NCBI RefSeq assembly: GCF_900100435.1
Contig: NZ_FNEX01000025.1
Location: forward strand, 40,535 to 90,227
Length of the DNA: 49,693 nucleotides
Direction of reading: 5' to 3'
Source of the DNA: Pedobacter sp. ok626
Lineage (GTDB): Bacteria; Bacteroidota; Bacteroidia; Sphingobacteriales; Sphingobacteriaceae
The notes below the pieces were generated by a model that was not told the origin of the DNA, did no database searches, and saw nothing but the letters and a program-made list of their open reading frames with translations. Made by a program: the position numbers and the translations under genes. This document shows, piece by piece, positions 17,090-25,589 of the stretch (positions within the stretch are counted from its first letter, which is position 1; every line of letters begins with the position of its first letter).

Positions 17090-17704
17090 TTAGACGGTAA
17101 AAAGGTATTTGGCTTTAAGCCCTTCAATCTTTTCTATTTTACCCAAAATGGAATTGAGACTAGCTTTTCTGACCTCGATTTTTATGCTGCAAGTATTATC
17201 AAAGTCCTGTGACAACACATTCAGCTTTTCCTCTTTGATTAGCCTCATTACATCATTCATCACCAAATAGTCGAATTGCAGCTCATAAATATCATTCACT
17301 GTTTTCTCTATGATGGTTGCCGCCTTTAATGCTTCTACTGCAGCTGTTTTATAAGCATTAATGAGTCCAGGGACACCAAGTAAGGTTCCGCCAAAGTAAC
17401 GCACCACAACTATTAGGATATTAGTTACATCAGCAGATAACATTGTATTTAAGATAGGTCGGCCAGCAGTACCTGAGGGCTCACCATCATCCTGGATACG
17501 AAATACGCCTCTATCAGGACTTAAGCGCAAGGCCCAGCAAAAATGTCTGGCTTTAGCATGTTCTGATCTCAATTTCAATAAAATAGCTTTTACCGCTTCG
17601 TCCGAAAGAATGGGGTAGGCGTAGCCTATAAATTTGCTTCCGCGGTCTCTAAATACCCCTTCAGAAGGCTCGGCAATGGTTTTATAATTATCGTCGAACA
17701 ACAT
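17090..17704 (-). CDS. YigZ/IMPACT family protein
   Basis: This 204-residue protein has the complete UPF0029/IMPACT N-terminal domain: SKFIGYAYPI, the AKARHFCWALRL segment, DDGEPSGTAGRPIL and VVVRYFGGTLLGVPGLINAY. A shorter C-terminal ferredoxin-like domain follows. Bacterial YigZ proteins are thought to bind nucleic acid or ribosomal partners; the precise role is not settled. The start codon overlaps the stop of the upstream transporter gene by one base (TAATG), so translation is coupled. Confidence 0.92.
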   Translation of the reverse strand: MLFDDNYKTIAEPSEGVFRDRGSKFIGYAYPILSDEAVKAILLKLRSEHAKARHFCWALRLSPDRGVFRIQDDGEPSGTAGRPILNTMLSADVTNILIVVVRYFGGTLLGVPGLINAYKTAAVEALKAATIIEKTVNDIYELQFDYLVMNDVMRLIKEEKLNVLSQDFDNTCSIKIEVRKASLNSILGKIEKIEGLKAKYLFTV

Positions 17705-18561
17705 TAGGCAAATGGATTGGTGATCAGTATGATTGCAACCAGCGCAAGAAATAAGCCCCAGTAGTTCAATTTGTTTAATTTCTCTTTGAAAATGAATATT
17801 CCTACAACACTCCCTACAATGATAACACCCATATTCATCGCAGCAAACACTACTGAAGGGTTGTCGGCCATTGCCCGATGTGCTTTAAGATAGAAGAGAA
17901 TATTGAAAAAATTAAAGAAACCTAAAATGCAGCCGCAAATGAAGTTGATCAACTCCAATTTCTGCTTTTTAACCACAGATAAGTACAAAATAGAAATGAG
18001 TGAGATGATGAAAGCAAGGATGAAGATGACAATTAATGAGCTTGTATAGGGGATAGCCTTAATTTGAGCCACCTTTTTAAATAGAATATCGATAACACCG
18101 AAGCCTATAAAGACAAAAATTGGATACAGCCAGTTTAATCCTTCATTTTTCTGTACCGTCTTTTTATATAAAGTGAAAAATATAGCAACAAAACCGATGG
18201 AGAGTCCTGCTATCTTTAATGTACTGAAATGCTCATTAAACAAGAAATATGCAGCCAGGAGCGGAATAAACAAGGATAATCGTTGCGCAATATCTGTTTT
18301 GACAATGCCAATGTTTCTTACAGATCCGGCAAGAAACAAGAATACAACAGGCAATAATACCCCTAAGGCAATGTAAACGCCATCTATTGGTGCAGAGATC
18401 AAATCAGTTAAACTTGGCTTGTAGAAAACAAGACTTAAAACTATAGCAAAGAGATAGTTCCAGGTAACAGCTTGTGTGATGTTGATTTTATAACGTTTTG
18501 CAAGCTTTAATAATACGGCGACTGTAACACTACAGCAAATACTGAACAGGAGGAATATCAT
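17704..18561 (-). CDS. EamA/DMT superfamily transporter
   Basis: The 285-residue protein is almost wholly hydrophobic, with about ten membrane helices in two repeated halves of five, as in the drug/metabolite transporter superfamily. The second half ends in GVIIVGSVVGIFIFKEKLNK followed by LNYWGLFLALVAIILI, the family's usual closing signature. Substrate is unknown. It overlaps ribD by four bases (ATGA) and yigZ by one base, so it belongs to the same transcript. The link with riboflavin synthesis could be meaningful, but it may be plain packing. Confidence 0.85.
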   Translation of the reverse strand: MIFLLFSICCSVTVAVLLKLAKRYKINITQAVTWNYLFAIVLSLVFYKPSLTDLISAPIDGVYIALGVLLPVVFLFLAGSVRNIGIVKTDIAQRLSLFIPLLAAYFLFNEHFSTLKIAGLSIGFVAIFFTLYKKTVQKNEGLNWLYPIFVFIGFGVIDILFKKVAQIKAIPYTSSLIVIFILAFIISLISILYLSVVKKQKLELINFICGCILGFFNFFNILFYLKAHRAMADNPSVVFAAMNMGVIIVGSVVGIFIFKEKLNKLNYWGLFLALVAIILITNPFA

Positions 18562-19610
18562 GAATGGTTGTTTAGAAAGATGGTTACTTTATCATTATCA
18601 AGTGTGAGCTGATCGGCAATGTAGCCATTAATTTGTGGAGCCCGAATACCTTCGTTCCAGATTTTGTTTGCAGTAAAAACACGGGCTTCATCCCATAGGT
18701 TTCCATCAATAAATTGATGCAGAATGTTTGCTCCACCTTCAATGATGACGGACTGAATATCCATTAGATATAGCTGAAAGGCTATTTTTTGAGGGAGATA
18801 GTATTGCATATCTTCCATCTGTATATAATGAATATTGTTATGTACTTCGGTTTTATGTTCATTAAATATAACCGTTTTGGCCAGATCATTATAGATGTGA
18901 TTGCTTTGGGGAACTTCCAGATTACGATCTATCAAGATACGTAATGGACTTTTACCTTCCCATGCTCTTGCATTTAACTGTGGGTTATCGACAATTGCAG
19001 TTCGCTTTCCAATAAGTATAGCGTCTTCTTCGGTACGCCACTTGTGCACTAGTGTTTTTGCCATAGGACCGCTAATCCACTCTTGCACGTCATCTTTTCG
19101 AGCAAAATAACCATCAGCAGTGCTTGCCCATTTTAATATGATGTATGGCCTTTGTTTGCGAATACGGGTAAAAAATCTTCGGTTCAACTTGCTACATTCG
19201 GTCCCTAAAATACCAGATACCACTTCGATCCCTGCATTTTTAAGCTTTTCGATGCCTTTGCCATCTACACCTTCAAATGGATCTCTATTGCCTATGACTA
19301 CCTTTTTTAGTCGGTGTTTAACCAATAGATCTGCACAGGGGGGCGTTTTGCCAAAATGCGCACAGGGTTCGAGGCTCACATAGGCTGTAGCATTTGCCAG
19401 AAGTGCAGCGGCCTGATCTCCATATTTTTCGGTCACAGACGTTATTGCATTGACTTCGGCATGTGCCTCACCAAATTTCTCATGATAACCTTCGCCAATG
19501 ATTTTTCCATCATTAACAATTACACAACCAACAAGCGGGTTTGGGCTTACGCTGCCCATGCCCAGACTTGCTAGTTCAAGGCACCTTTGCATATATAACT
19601 CATCCGTCAT
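18558..19610 (-). CDS. ribD: Bifunctional riboflavin biosynthesis protein RibD
   Basis: RibD deaminates the pyrimidine intermediate of riboflavin synthesis and then reduces its ribosyl side chain. The N-terminal cytidine-deaminase-like domain has the zinc ligands His50 (in HAEVNAI, with catalytic Glu52), Cys83 and Cys92 (PCAHFGKTPPC). The C-terminal reductase domain starts near residue 155 (PYIILKWASTADG) and includes ILIGKRTAIVDNPQLNAR and VIIEGGANIL. Length (350) is normal. A -7 element lies six bases from the ATG, so the mRNA probably has almost no leader. No FMN riboswitch is visible in the 48 bases before prmC. Confidence 0.96.
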   Translation of the reverse strand: MTDELYMQRCLELASLGMGSVSPNPLVGCVIVNDGKIIGEGYHEKFGEAHAEVNAITSVTEKYGDQAAALLANATAYVSLEPCAHFGKTPPCADLLVKHRLKKVVIGNRDPFEGVDGKGIEKLKNAGIEVVSGILGTECSKLNRRFFTRIRKQRPYIILKWASTADGYFARKDDVQEWISGPMAKTLVHKWRTEEDAILIGKRTAIVDNPQLNARAWEGKSPLRILIDRNLEVPQSNHIYNDLAKTVIFNEHKTEVHNNIHYIQMEDMQYYLPQKIAFQLYLMDIQSVIIEGGANILHQFIDGNLWDEARVFTANKIWNEGIRAPQINGYIADQLTLDNDKVTIFLNNHS

Positions 19611-19615
19611 TAAGG

Positions 19616-19623
19616 CAAAAGTA
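19616..19623 (-). promoter_or_regulatory. -7 promoter element of ribD
   Basis: Minus-strand TACTTTTG (TAnnTTTG) ends five bases before the ribD start codon. The same octamer occurs for divergent prmC 21 bases away, so the 48-base gap holds two face-to-face promoters. Confidence 0.6.
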
Positions 19624-19644
19624 AGGTATATTGTTTGATTTAAT

Positions 19645-19652
19645 TACTTTTG
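19645..19652 (+). promoter_or_regulatory. -7 promoter element of prmC
   Basis: Plus-strand TACTTTTG, identical to the ribD element, ends six bases before the prmC ATG at 19659. It supports that start and implies a leaderless or nearly leaderless mRNA. Confidence 0.6.
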
Positions 19653-19658
19653 TGGGGT

Positions 19659-20525
19659 ATGAATTTAAAGGAACTACTGCAACATTTTACTATACAACTA
19701 CAGAACATTTATGGCGCTGAAGAGGTTTCGTCCATCTTTTACATCACGGCAGATCATATATCTGGATTTAGTAGGGCCGACACGATACTAAAGGGTTCAG
19801 AGGTGGTTTCGGGACAGCAATTAGCTGCATACCTAAAGGTACTTGAAGCGTTAAAAACTGGCAAGCCAATACAATATGTACTTGGAGAGACCGTGTTTTA
19901 TGGTCTGCCTTTTAAAGTGAGTCCGGCTGTATTGATACCACGACCAGAAACAGAGGAACTGGTGGAATGGGTAATTGAAAGCAGTTCATTGGCCGATATT
20001 ACCGGAGCTAGCTTACGAATAATCGATATTGGAACAGGAAGTGGATGTATCGCAATTTCTTTAAAAAAGAACCTTCCCCTAAGTCAGGTTTTTGCATTAG
20101 ATATATCTGAAGATGCAATAGATATAGCTACAGCTAATTCATCTTTAAATCAAGTAGATATTGAGTTCTTAAAAGCAGATATACGTGAATTTTCAACGGA
20201 ACAAAAATTTGATGTGATTGTAAGCAATCCGCCTTATATTACGGAGAAAGAGGAAGAGGAGATGCATGATAATGTATTGGCGCACGAACCACATTTGGCT
20301 TTGTTTGTGCCTAACGAAAAGCCATTGATGTTTTATGAAGCTATCGCCGATTTTGCCTGGGTATCACTGAGTGACATGGGCTTATTATTCTTTGAAATCA
20401 ATGAGCATTATGCTAAAGAAACCATAGAAATGTTAGCTGCTAAATCATTTACTAATATCGAATTAAGAAAAGACATGCAGGGTAAGGATAGAATGATAAA
20501 GTGTGAGCGTGCTCGACTTTATTAA
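19659..20525 (+). CDS. prmC: Peptide chain release factor N5-glutamine methyltransferase PrmC
   Basis: PrmC methylates the GGQ glutamine of release factors RF1 and RF2. The 288-residue protein has the N-terminal helical domain (QYVLGETVFYG), the SAM-binding motif IDIGTGSGC (Gly125-Gly129) and the catalytic NPPY at residues 190-193. The frame is open to a TTG nine bases upstream, but the ATG at 19659 follows a -7 element at the spacing seen elsewhere in this window. Its stop codon overlaps that of convergent xerD by four bases. Confidence 0.96.
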   Translation: MNLKELLQHFTIQLQNIYGAEEVSSIFYITADHISGFSRADTILKGSEVVSGQQLAAYLKVLEALKTGKPIQYVLGETVFYGLPFKVSPAVLIPRPETEELVEWVIESSSLADITGASLRIIDIGTGSGCIAISLKKNLPLSQVFALDISEDAIDIATANSSLNQVDIEFLKADIREFSTEQKFDVIVSNPPYITEKEEEEMHDNVLAHEPHLALFVPNEKPLMFYEAIADFAWVSLSDMGLLFFEINEHYAKETIEMLAAKSFTNIELRKDMQGKDRMIKCERARLY

Positions 20526-21421
20526 CTTCTTGGATGGAACTCTGTGATGATGCCACGCAAATAATCTCTATCGAGGTGGGTGTAGATCTCGGTAGTGGTA
20601 ATGCTGGAATGGCCCAGCATTTCCTGTACGGCTCTTAAATCAGCTCCGCCCTCTATCAGGTGTGTAGCAAAGGAATGACGAAAGGTGTGGGGACTGATGC
20701 TTTTTTTTAGTCCTGATTTCTCTGCAAGTGTCTTGACAATACTAAAAACGGAGATTCGAGACAGGCGAGTACCGCCACGGTTTAGAAAAATATAATCTTC
20801 GAAGCCCCTTTTGATGGGAAGATGCACTCTTGTTTCGTAACGATAGATGTTTATGTATTTTAAAGCTGTACTTCCAATGGGTACCAAACGCTCTTTATTT
20901 CCCTTTCCCGTAACGCGGATGAATTCATTTTCCTCAAATACATCGGATATCTTGAGATTAATCAGTTCTGATACCCTCAATCCGCATCCGTATAGGGTTT
21001 CAAGTATGGCTTTATTGCGCATTCCATCCGGTTTTGAAGCATCAATCACGTCAATCATCGCATTGATCTCGTGGATATCAATCGTATCGGGAAGGTAACG
21101 GGTCAATCTTGGGGTTTCTAACAGGGCAGAGGGATCGGTAGCAATAATATCCTCGAGCATTAAAAAACTAAAAAAGGATTTCAATCCAGAAACCACCCTC
21201 GCTTGTGTGCTGGCTAACATCCCCAAGTCATTGATCCATGATATGAAAAACTTTAGATCAGTACTACTAATGTCTTTTACCTGTGGTACTTGACCCAGCG
21301 ATTCAAAATATTGAAACAATTTATTTAAATCGCCTAGATAGGCCTCAATTGAATTGCTGGAAAGGGAACGCTCCAATTTAAGGTAGTTACGGTACGACTG
21401 CAGGTAGGGGTTATTAATCAC
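20522..21421 (-). CDS. xerD: Tyrosine recombinase XerD-like
   Basis: This is a site-specific tyrosine recombinase of the type that resolves chromosome dimers at dif. Counted from the ATG at 21478, the catalytic residues are Arg168 (GCGLRVSEL), Lys192 (TGKGNKERLVP), His264/Arg267 (PHTFRHSFATHL), His290 (MLGHSSI) and Tyr299 (TEIYTHL). The GTG at 21421 gives 299 residues, the usual XerD length, and keeps the gene clear of aroQ. The only upstream ATG (21478) would add 19 residues and overlap the aroQ start. The product is a housekeeping recombinase by sequence; XerC versus XerD is a judgement. No mobile element surrounds it. Confidence 0.88.
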   Translation of the reverse strand: MINNPYLQSYRNYLKLERSLSSNSIEAYLGDLNKLFQYFESLGQVPQVKDISSTDLKFFISWINDLGMLASTQARVVSGLKSFFSFLMLEDIIATDPSALLETPRLTRYLPDTIDIHEINAMIDVIDASKPDGMRNKAILETLYGCGLRVSELINLKISDVFEENEFIRVTGKGNKERLVPIGSTALKYINIYRYETRVHLPIKRGFEDYIFLNRGGTRLSRISVFSIVKTLAEKSGLKKSISPHTFRHSFATHLIEGGADLRAVQEMLGHSSITTTEIYTHLDRDYLRGIITEFHPRS

Positions 21422-21453
21422 AAAAAAAATTTTATACTCTAAGTTTTTAAGGC

Positions 21454-21461
21454 TAAGTTTG
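21454..21461 (+). promoter_or_regulatory. -7 promoter element of aroQ
   Basis: TAAGTTTG matches TAnnTTTG and ends five bases before the aroQ ATG at 21467, the same geometry as at ribD and prmC. Confidence 0.5.
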
Positions 21462-21466
21462 AATTG

Positions 21467-21886
21467 ATGAAGATACAAATTATTAATGGCCCAAATTTAA
21501 ACCTTTTAGGGCTTCGTGAGCCCGGTATTTACGGAAATCAGAGTTTTGATGAATATGTTAAAACGCTGCGCGATATATACAGCATTATTGAAATAGACTA
21601 TTTTCAAAGTAATGTGGAAGGTGAGCTGATTAATAAACTACATGAAGTTGGTTTTACTTATGATGGTATTGTGATTAATGCAGGCGGTTACACACATACC
21701 TCTGTAGCGATTGCGGATGCCATTGCAGCTATTAAAACGCCTGTGGTAGAGGTCCATATCTCTAACATATATGCCCGTGAAGAGTATCGTCATGTATCGC
21801 TTACCGGCAAAAACTGCAAAGGCGTGTTGACAGGCTTTGGTATGGATGGCTATCGTTTGGCTATTGAAAGCTTGCTAAGACAATAA
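21467..21886 (+). CDS. aroQ: Type II 3-dehydroquinate dehydratase
   Basis: AroQ removes water from 3-dehydroquinate in the shikimate pathway, as a dodecamer in the cytoplasm. The 139-residue protein keeps the active-site residues Arg17 and Tyr22 (LGLREPGIYG), Asn71 and His77 (INAGGYTHTS), His97 (VEVHISN) and Arg108 (REEYRHVS). The open frame extends one codon upstream to a TTG, but the ATG at 21467 is the natural start (MKIQIINGPNLNLLG). The stop codon is six bases from that of the convergent glycosyltransferase gene. Confidence 0.97.
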   Translation: MKIQIINGPNLNLLGLREPGIYGNQSFDEYVKTLRDIYSIIEIDYFQSNVEGELINKLHEVGFTYDGIVINAGGYTHTSVAIADAIAAIKTPVVEVHISNIYAREEYRHVSLTGKNCKGVLTGFGMDGYRLAIESLLRQ

Positions 21887-21892
21887 TATTGT

Positions 21893-22909
21893 TTACTTCA
21901 ACTGGCTAAAGAACCTGATCTTTTTAATAAAATAGGCCCAAATAATACTAGATGGGTATTGTCCTGTGTGCTTTAAAAAGACAATTTGCCTATTGCTGCG
22001 TTTTGCACCGTTCTTCTGTAAACTGGATAGGAAATGATAATGCGCTTTATTTATGGCCCATGCAAAATCTGCTTTACCTTGTAGCAGAAAATGTATCCAG
22101 GCAACAAAATCCAGACACATCCGGATAAAGATTCTGAAGTAAGCATCACTTGCTGGCAAATTTTTTTGCATTAAAATCAGGTTATTCCTAAAATTAAGAT
22201 AGGTTTTATGTGGACTACTGGCATCTAAAGTTGCGCCACCAACATGGTAGACTTCAGCTGTAGGGCAATAAATGACTTTATAGCCCATGTTTTTCAATCG
22301 CCAGCAAAGATCTATCTCTTCCATATGCGCAAAGAAATCGTGATCCAGTCCACCAACTTCTTTCCAGTACTTACTCTTGATAAACAAGGCTGCACCACTA
22401 GCCCAGAACACCTCGATTTGATCGTTATATTGGTTTGTATCAATCTCTACAGTATCAAACATGCGTCCTCTGCAAAAGGGGAAGCCATGTAAATCAAGGT
22501 ATCCACCAGCTGCACCGGCATATTCAAACTGACTTTTATTCTTTTGCCATTTAATTTTAGGTTGCGCGGCAGCTATTCGACTATCCATTTCCATGGCATC
22601 AATTACCGGTTGGATCCAATTTTCAGGAACTTCAACATCAGAATTTAGCAAAACATAGTAATCCGCTTCCACCTGATCCAAGAGCTTACCATAACCTTCA
22701 GCAAAACCGTAATTATGATCATTTAGGATCAGCCTAACCTCAGGATAGTTCGCTTTTACAAAAGCAACGGAATCATCTGTAGAGGCATTATCGCCTACGA
22801 TAATCTGTAAATTTGGGTAAACGGACTTAACTACACTGGGTAAAAACTGCTCAAGCAGCAGCTTTCCATTCCAATTTAAAATTACTACTGCTACACTTGG
22901 TATTGCCAT
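21893..22909 (-). CDS. Family 2 glycosyltransferase (rhamnosyltransferase-like)
   Basis: The 338-residue GT-A enzyme opens with VAVVILNWNGKLLLEQFLPS. It carries the nucleotide-sugar motifs GDNASTDDS (Asp40) and LLNSDVEVP (Asp91), the acceptor-side HMEEIDLCWRLKNMGY and the YHVGGATL segment typical of rhamnosyl/galactofuranosyl-type GT2 proteins. No clear transmembrane span is seen, apart from a hydrophobic patch near residue 265. It overlaps the lipid A acyltransferase gene by one base, so a role in lipopolysaccharide or another envelope glycan is likely. The sugar and acceptor are unknown. Confidence 0.9.
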   Translation of the reverse strand: MAIPSVAVVILNWNGKLLLEQFLPSVVKSVYPNLQIIVGDNASTDDSVAFVKANYPEVRLILNDHNYGFAEGYGKLLDQVEADYYVLLNSDVEVPENWIQPVIDAMEMDSRIAAAQPKIKWQKNKSQFEYAGAAGGYLDLHGFPFCRGRMFDTVEIDTNQYNDQIEVFWASGAALFIKSKYWKEVGGLDHDFFAHMEEIDLCWRLKNMGYKVIYCPTAEVYHVGGATLDASSPHKTYLNFRNNLILMQKNLPASDAYFRIFIRMCLDFVAWIHFLLQGKADFAWAINKAHYHFLSSLQKNGAKRSNRQIVFLKHTGQYPSSIIWAYFIKKIRFFSQLK

Positions 22910-23790
22910 TATCCTGCGTTAACTGGTTTATGTTTCCATCGCCTGTGGCTCCAAAGCCAGTAGGCAGGTTCTTCATTGAGCGTTTTTTCTAATTGAGTAA
23001 ATTGAAGGTTGGTGATTTCATGCGCCTTTGTTTCCTTTGGGTTAAGGCACAGCGGAATACAATCCACTTCGTAATAACCTCTTTTAATTAATTTTGCCTC
23101 GAAATAGAATATCGGCCTGTTGGTCTGTAAAGCAATTTTTTCGAGCCCCAACAATACTGGTGTCGGCTGGTGCATAAAATCGATCCAATAATGTGTCTCA
23201 TGGCCAACAGGCGTTTGATCACCAGCAAAGCAGAACATTGTAGGCTCGTTTTTAACCGCAGTTAAGGTCCTTAATGTCTGTCGCATTGGAATAAACTTAT
23301 TGCCAAATCGGGTGCGAATCTTATAAAACCATGCATCAAACACCTTGTTATTTAAAGGTTTGTAGATCACATATTCAGGTTTCGACAATTCTGCACCTAA
23401 GGCCAGCATACACAATTCCCAGTTACCATAATGCCCTGTACAAGCCAGTACACTCTGACCTTTATTAAAATATTGTTCTATCTGATCCAGGTTAGTGAAT
23501 TTTACGCGTCGTTTGAGTTCTGATCTGGAGATAGAACTCATTTTAACCACTTCAACGATAAGGTTGCAAAGGTATCTGAAGTACTTCTTTTCTATAGCTA
23601 TTATTTCTGCTTCAGACTTCTGCGGAAATGCATTTGAAAGGTTCTCATGAACAACGTTTTTTCGGTACGGATATATATAATATATGATGTAATACCCTAA
23701 AGTTGCGAATGGATATAGCAGCGATAGAGGCAGAAGGGATAAAAAGTTCAAAAAAAATATTCCTATATAAGAAAAGCTTTTTTTTATCAT
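22909..23790 (-). CDS. Lipid A biosynthesis late acyltransferase (LpxL/HtrB family)
   Basis: Members transfer a secondary acyl chain to lipid A at the inner membrane. The 293-residue protein has an N-terminal membrane segment (IGIFFLNFLSLLPLSLLY), RKNVVHENLSNAFP and the catalytic HxxxxE motif His120-Glu125 in TGHYGNWEL. YKPLNNKVFD, CFAGDQTPVG and the C-terminal WLWSHRRWKHKP follow. The start at 23790 is chosen over the upstream ATG at 23814 because a -7 promoter match lies between them, at 23812-23819. It is followed at once by the glycosyltransferase gene, which points to envelope biogenesis. Confidence 0.93.
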   Translation of the reverse strand: MIKKSFSYIGIFFLNFLSLLPLSLLYPFATLGYYIIYYIYPYRKNVVHENLSNAFPQKSEAEIIAIEKKYFRYLCNLIVEVVKMSSISRSELKRRVKFTNLDQIEQYFNKGQSVLACTGHYGNWELCMLALGAELSKPEYVIYKPLNNKVFDAWFYKIRTRFGNKFIPMRQTLRTLTAVKNEPTMFCFAGDQTPVGHETHYWIDFMHQPTPVLLGLEKIALQTNRPIFYFEAKLIKRGYYEVDCIPLCLNPKETKAHEITNLQFTQLEKTLNEEPAYWLWSHRRWKHKPVNAG

Positions 23791-23811
23791 TAATTTGGCG
23801 AATTGAGAATG

Positions 23812-23819
23812 CAAACATA
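23812..23819 (-). promoter_or_regulatory. -7 promoter element of the lipid A acyltransferase gene
   Basis: Minus-strand TATGTTTG matches TAnnTTTG, 21 bases before the ATG at 23790. It overlaps the more distal ATG at 23814, which argues against that start. Confidence 0.45.
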
Positions 23820-23828
23820 AAATATCAG

Positions 23829-24440
23829 ATGCAAAGTTCCGCTATATTCCCTCTTTTTTATCTTCCACCAGTTAGTTATTTCTCTGGTTTGAAAGACTTT
23901 GATTATAATTTTTTATTAGAAAAAGAAGAACATTTCCCTAAGCAAACGTATAGAAATCGTGCTAGAATATACTCACCTAATGGGCATTTAGATTTAATAA
24001 TCCCAGTAATTAGAGGTGCCAATGTACACACCAAGATGAAAGATGTTAAAATTAGCAATGATTTTAACTGGCAAAGGCTGCATTGGAAGAGCTTTGAAAG
24101 CTGCTATAGGAACTCTGCATATTTTGAGTTTTATGAAGATGAATTTTCTCGTTTCTATCATCAGAAATTCGAATATTTGTTTGATTATAACCTTGAACTT
24201 TTACAATGGCTGTTTAAACAGCTTAAAAAAGAACCTACTATTGGTTTTACCTCTGAGTATATTAAAGAAATAGACCCGACATTAGATTTTAGAACAAAGA
24301 TCCATTTTAAAAACGCCGTAAATGCCAATGATTTTAAACCTTATTTTCAGGTCTTTGATGATAGGGAAGGTTTTAAACCAAACCTAAGTATTGTTGATCT
24401 GTTATTCAATCAAGGCCCACAAACCAAATCATATCTATGA
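23829..24440 (+). CDS. WbqC family protein
   Basis: The 203-residue protein matches the WbqC-like family: an early PLFYLPPVSYFSGLKDFD, QTYRNRARIYSPNGHLDLI and IPVIRGANVH, then WQRLHWKSFESCYRNSAYF. Family members are found in O-antigen and other sugar pathways and in many Bacteroidetes housekeeping clusters. Their biochemical role is not firmly established. The frame is open upstream to 23703, but that stretch overlaps the divergent acyltransferase gene; ATG at 23829 gives the family's normal N-terminus. corA begins three bases after the stop codon, so it heads a four-gene run with corA, mgtE and bioB. Confidence 0.85.
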   Translation: MQSSAIFPLFYLPPVSYFSGLKDFDYNFLLEKEEHFPKQTYRNRARIYSPNGHLDLIIPVIRGANVHTKMKDVKISNDFNWQRLHWKSFESCYRNSAYFEFYEDEFSRFYHQKFEYLFDYNLELLQWLFKQLKKEPTIGFTSEYIKEIDPTLDFRTKIHFKNAVNANDFKPYFQVFDDREGFKPNLSIVDLLFNQGPQTKSYL

Positions 24441-24443
24441 TGT

Positions 24444-25562
24444 ATGAGTAAATCAGCTAAGCATAAGCGGAAACGCAAACATTATTCCATACCAACAGTC
24501 GGCGCTAGTCCGGGAGTTGTTTTTATTGATGAGCAGTCTTTAAAGCCCATTATTATCTTTCATACCTATAATGAACATTTTTATGATGTTAAGGAATTGA
24601 GTAATATTGAAAACTTAGCTGGAATAATTGCCAACAAGGAGTTTAATTACTGGATAGAAATTAAAGGTTTTAAATCCTTCGAGCTGTTTGATACACTTAG
24701 TGCTGATTTTGGAATCAACAAATTGGTTTTAGAAGACATTACTCGCCCATATCAACGTCCAAAGTTCGAGGAATACGGCGCATACGATTTTGCGACCAGC
24801 AGGATGCTTCATTTTGACGAGCAAAAGAGTCTAGATAATGATCAGTTTTCATTTATTTTAATGCAAAATGCTTTATTTACCTTCCAGGAGGGCTATAAAG
24901 ATTGTTTAGATCCAGTTCGCGCACGGTTAACCGCCGGAAAAGGAAATATACGCATAGCAGGCAGCAGCTACCTGATGTATGCCTTAATGGATATTATTGT
25001 CGACACCTATTTTGTGATATTGGGAGAATGGAGTGAAGAATTGGATTTGATAGAAGATCGGTTATTCGACAAGCCCGATAGAACTGTAATGTATGACACT
25101 CAACTCGTTAAACGTAACCTGATTAACGTAAGGAGAGTAGTTTGGCCAGAGCGTGATAAACTGAATGATATACTGCGAAGCGACAGTCCACTGATTCCTG
25201 ATCAGACTAAAATGTACATCCGTGACGCCTACGATCACTGTATTCAAATTATCGATATGGTAGAGTCCTTAAAAGAAATCTCGGCCAGTAATATTGATAT
25301 GTATCTTTCAATCATCAGCAATAGGATGAATGAGATCATGAAAGTACTGACCATCATTTCATCCATTTTTATTCCTTTAACTTTTATTGCGGGTATTTAT
25401 GGGATGAATTTTGCAATTCAGGATCCTGTGACTGGTAAAGTTTTACCACAAAATATGCCCGAACTTTATCAAGAACACGGATATTTGTACACCATGATCA
25501 TCATGGGCCTTATTGCAGTATTACAAATCATATATTTCTGGCGTAAAGGATGGTTTAAATAG
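24444..25562 (+). CDS. corA: CorA family magnesium/cobalt transporter
   Basis: This 372-residue ion channel has a long cytoplasmic N-terminal domain and two C-terminal membrane helices. The pore signature YGMNF (Gly320-Met321-Asn322) closes the first helix, and the chain ends in a basic tail (WRKGWFK), as in CorA. The N-terminus is unusually basic (KSAKHKRKRKHYS). It mediates Mg2+ uptake down the membrane potential in well-studied members. mgtE starts 27 bases downstream. No Mg2+-sensing leader can be fitted into the three-base gap before it. Confidence 0.94.
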   Translation: MSKSAKHKRKRKHYSIPTVGASPGVVFIDEQSLKPIIIFHTYNEHFYDVKELSNIENLAGIIANKEFNYWIEIKGFKSFELFDTLSADFGINKLVLEDITRPYQRPKFEEYGAYDFATSRMLHFDEQKSLDNDQFSFILMQNALFTFQEGYKDCLDPVRARLTAGKGNIRIAGSSYLMYALMDIIVDTYFVILGEWSEELDLIEDRLFDKPDRTVMYDTQLVKRNLINVRRVVWPERDKLNDILRSDSPLIPDQTKMYIRDAYDHCIQIIDMVESLKEISASNIDMYLSIISNRMNEIMKVLTIISSIFIPLTFIAGIYGMNFAIQDPVTGKVLPQNMPELYQEHGYLYTMIIMGLIAVLQIIYFWRKGWFK

Positions 25563-25589
25563 CAGGGTTATTCTTACCTTTATCGCCTC

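Noticed and set aside
20522..21421. Tyrosine recombinase as sign of an integrated mobile element
   Set aside because: Length, motifs and housekeeping neighbours (prmC, aroQ) fit chromosomal XerC/XerD; no attachment-site repeats or phage genes are nearby.
25563..25589. Mg2+ riboswitch (M-box) before mgtE
   Set aside because: Only 27 bases separate corA and mgtE, far too short for an M-box.
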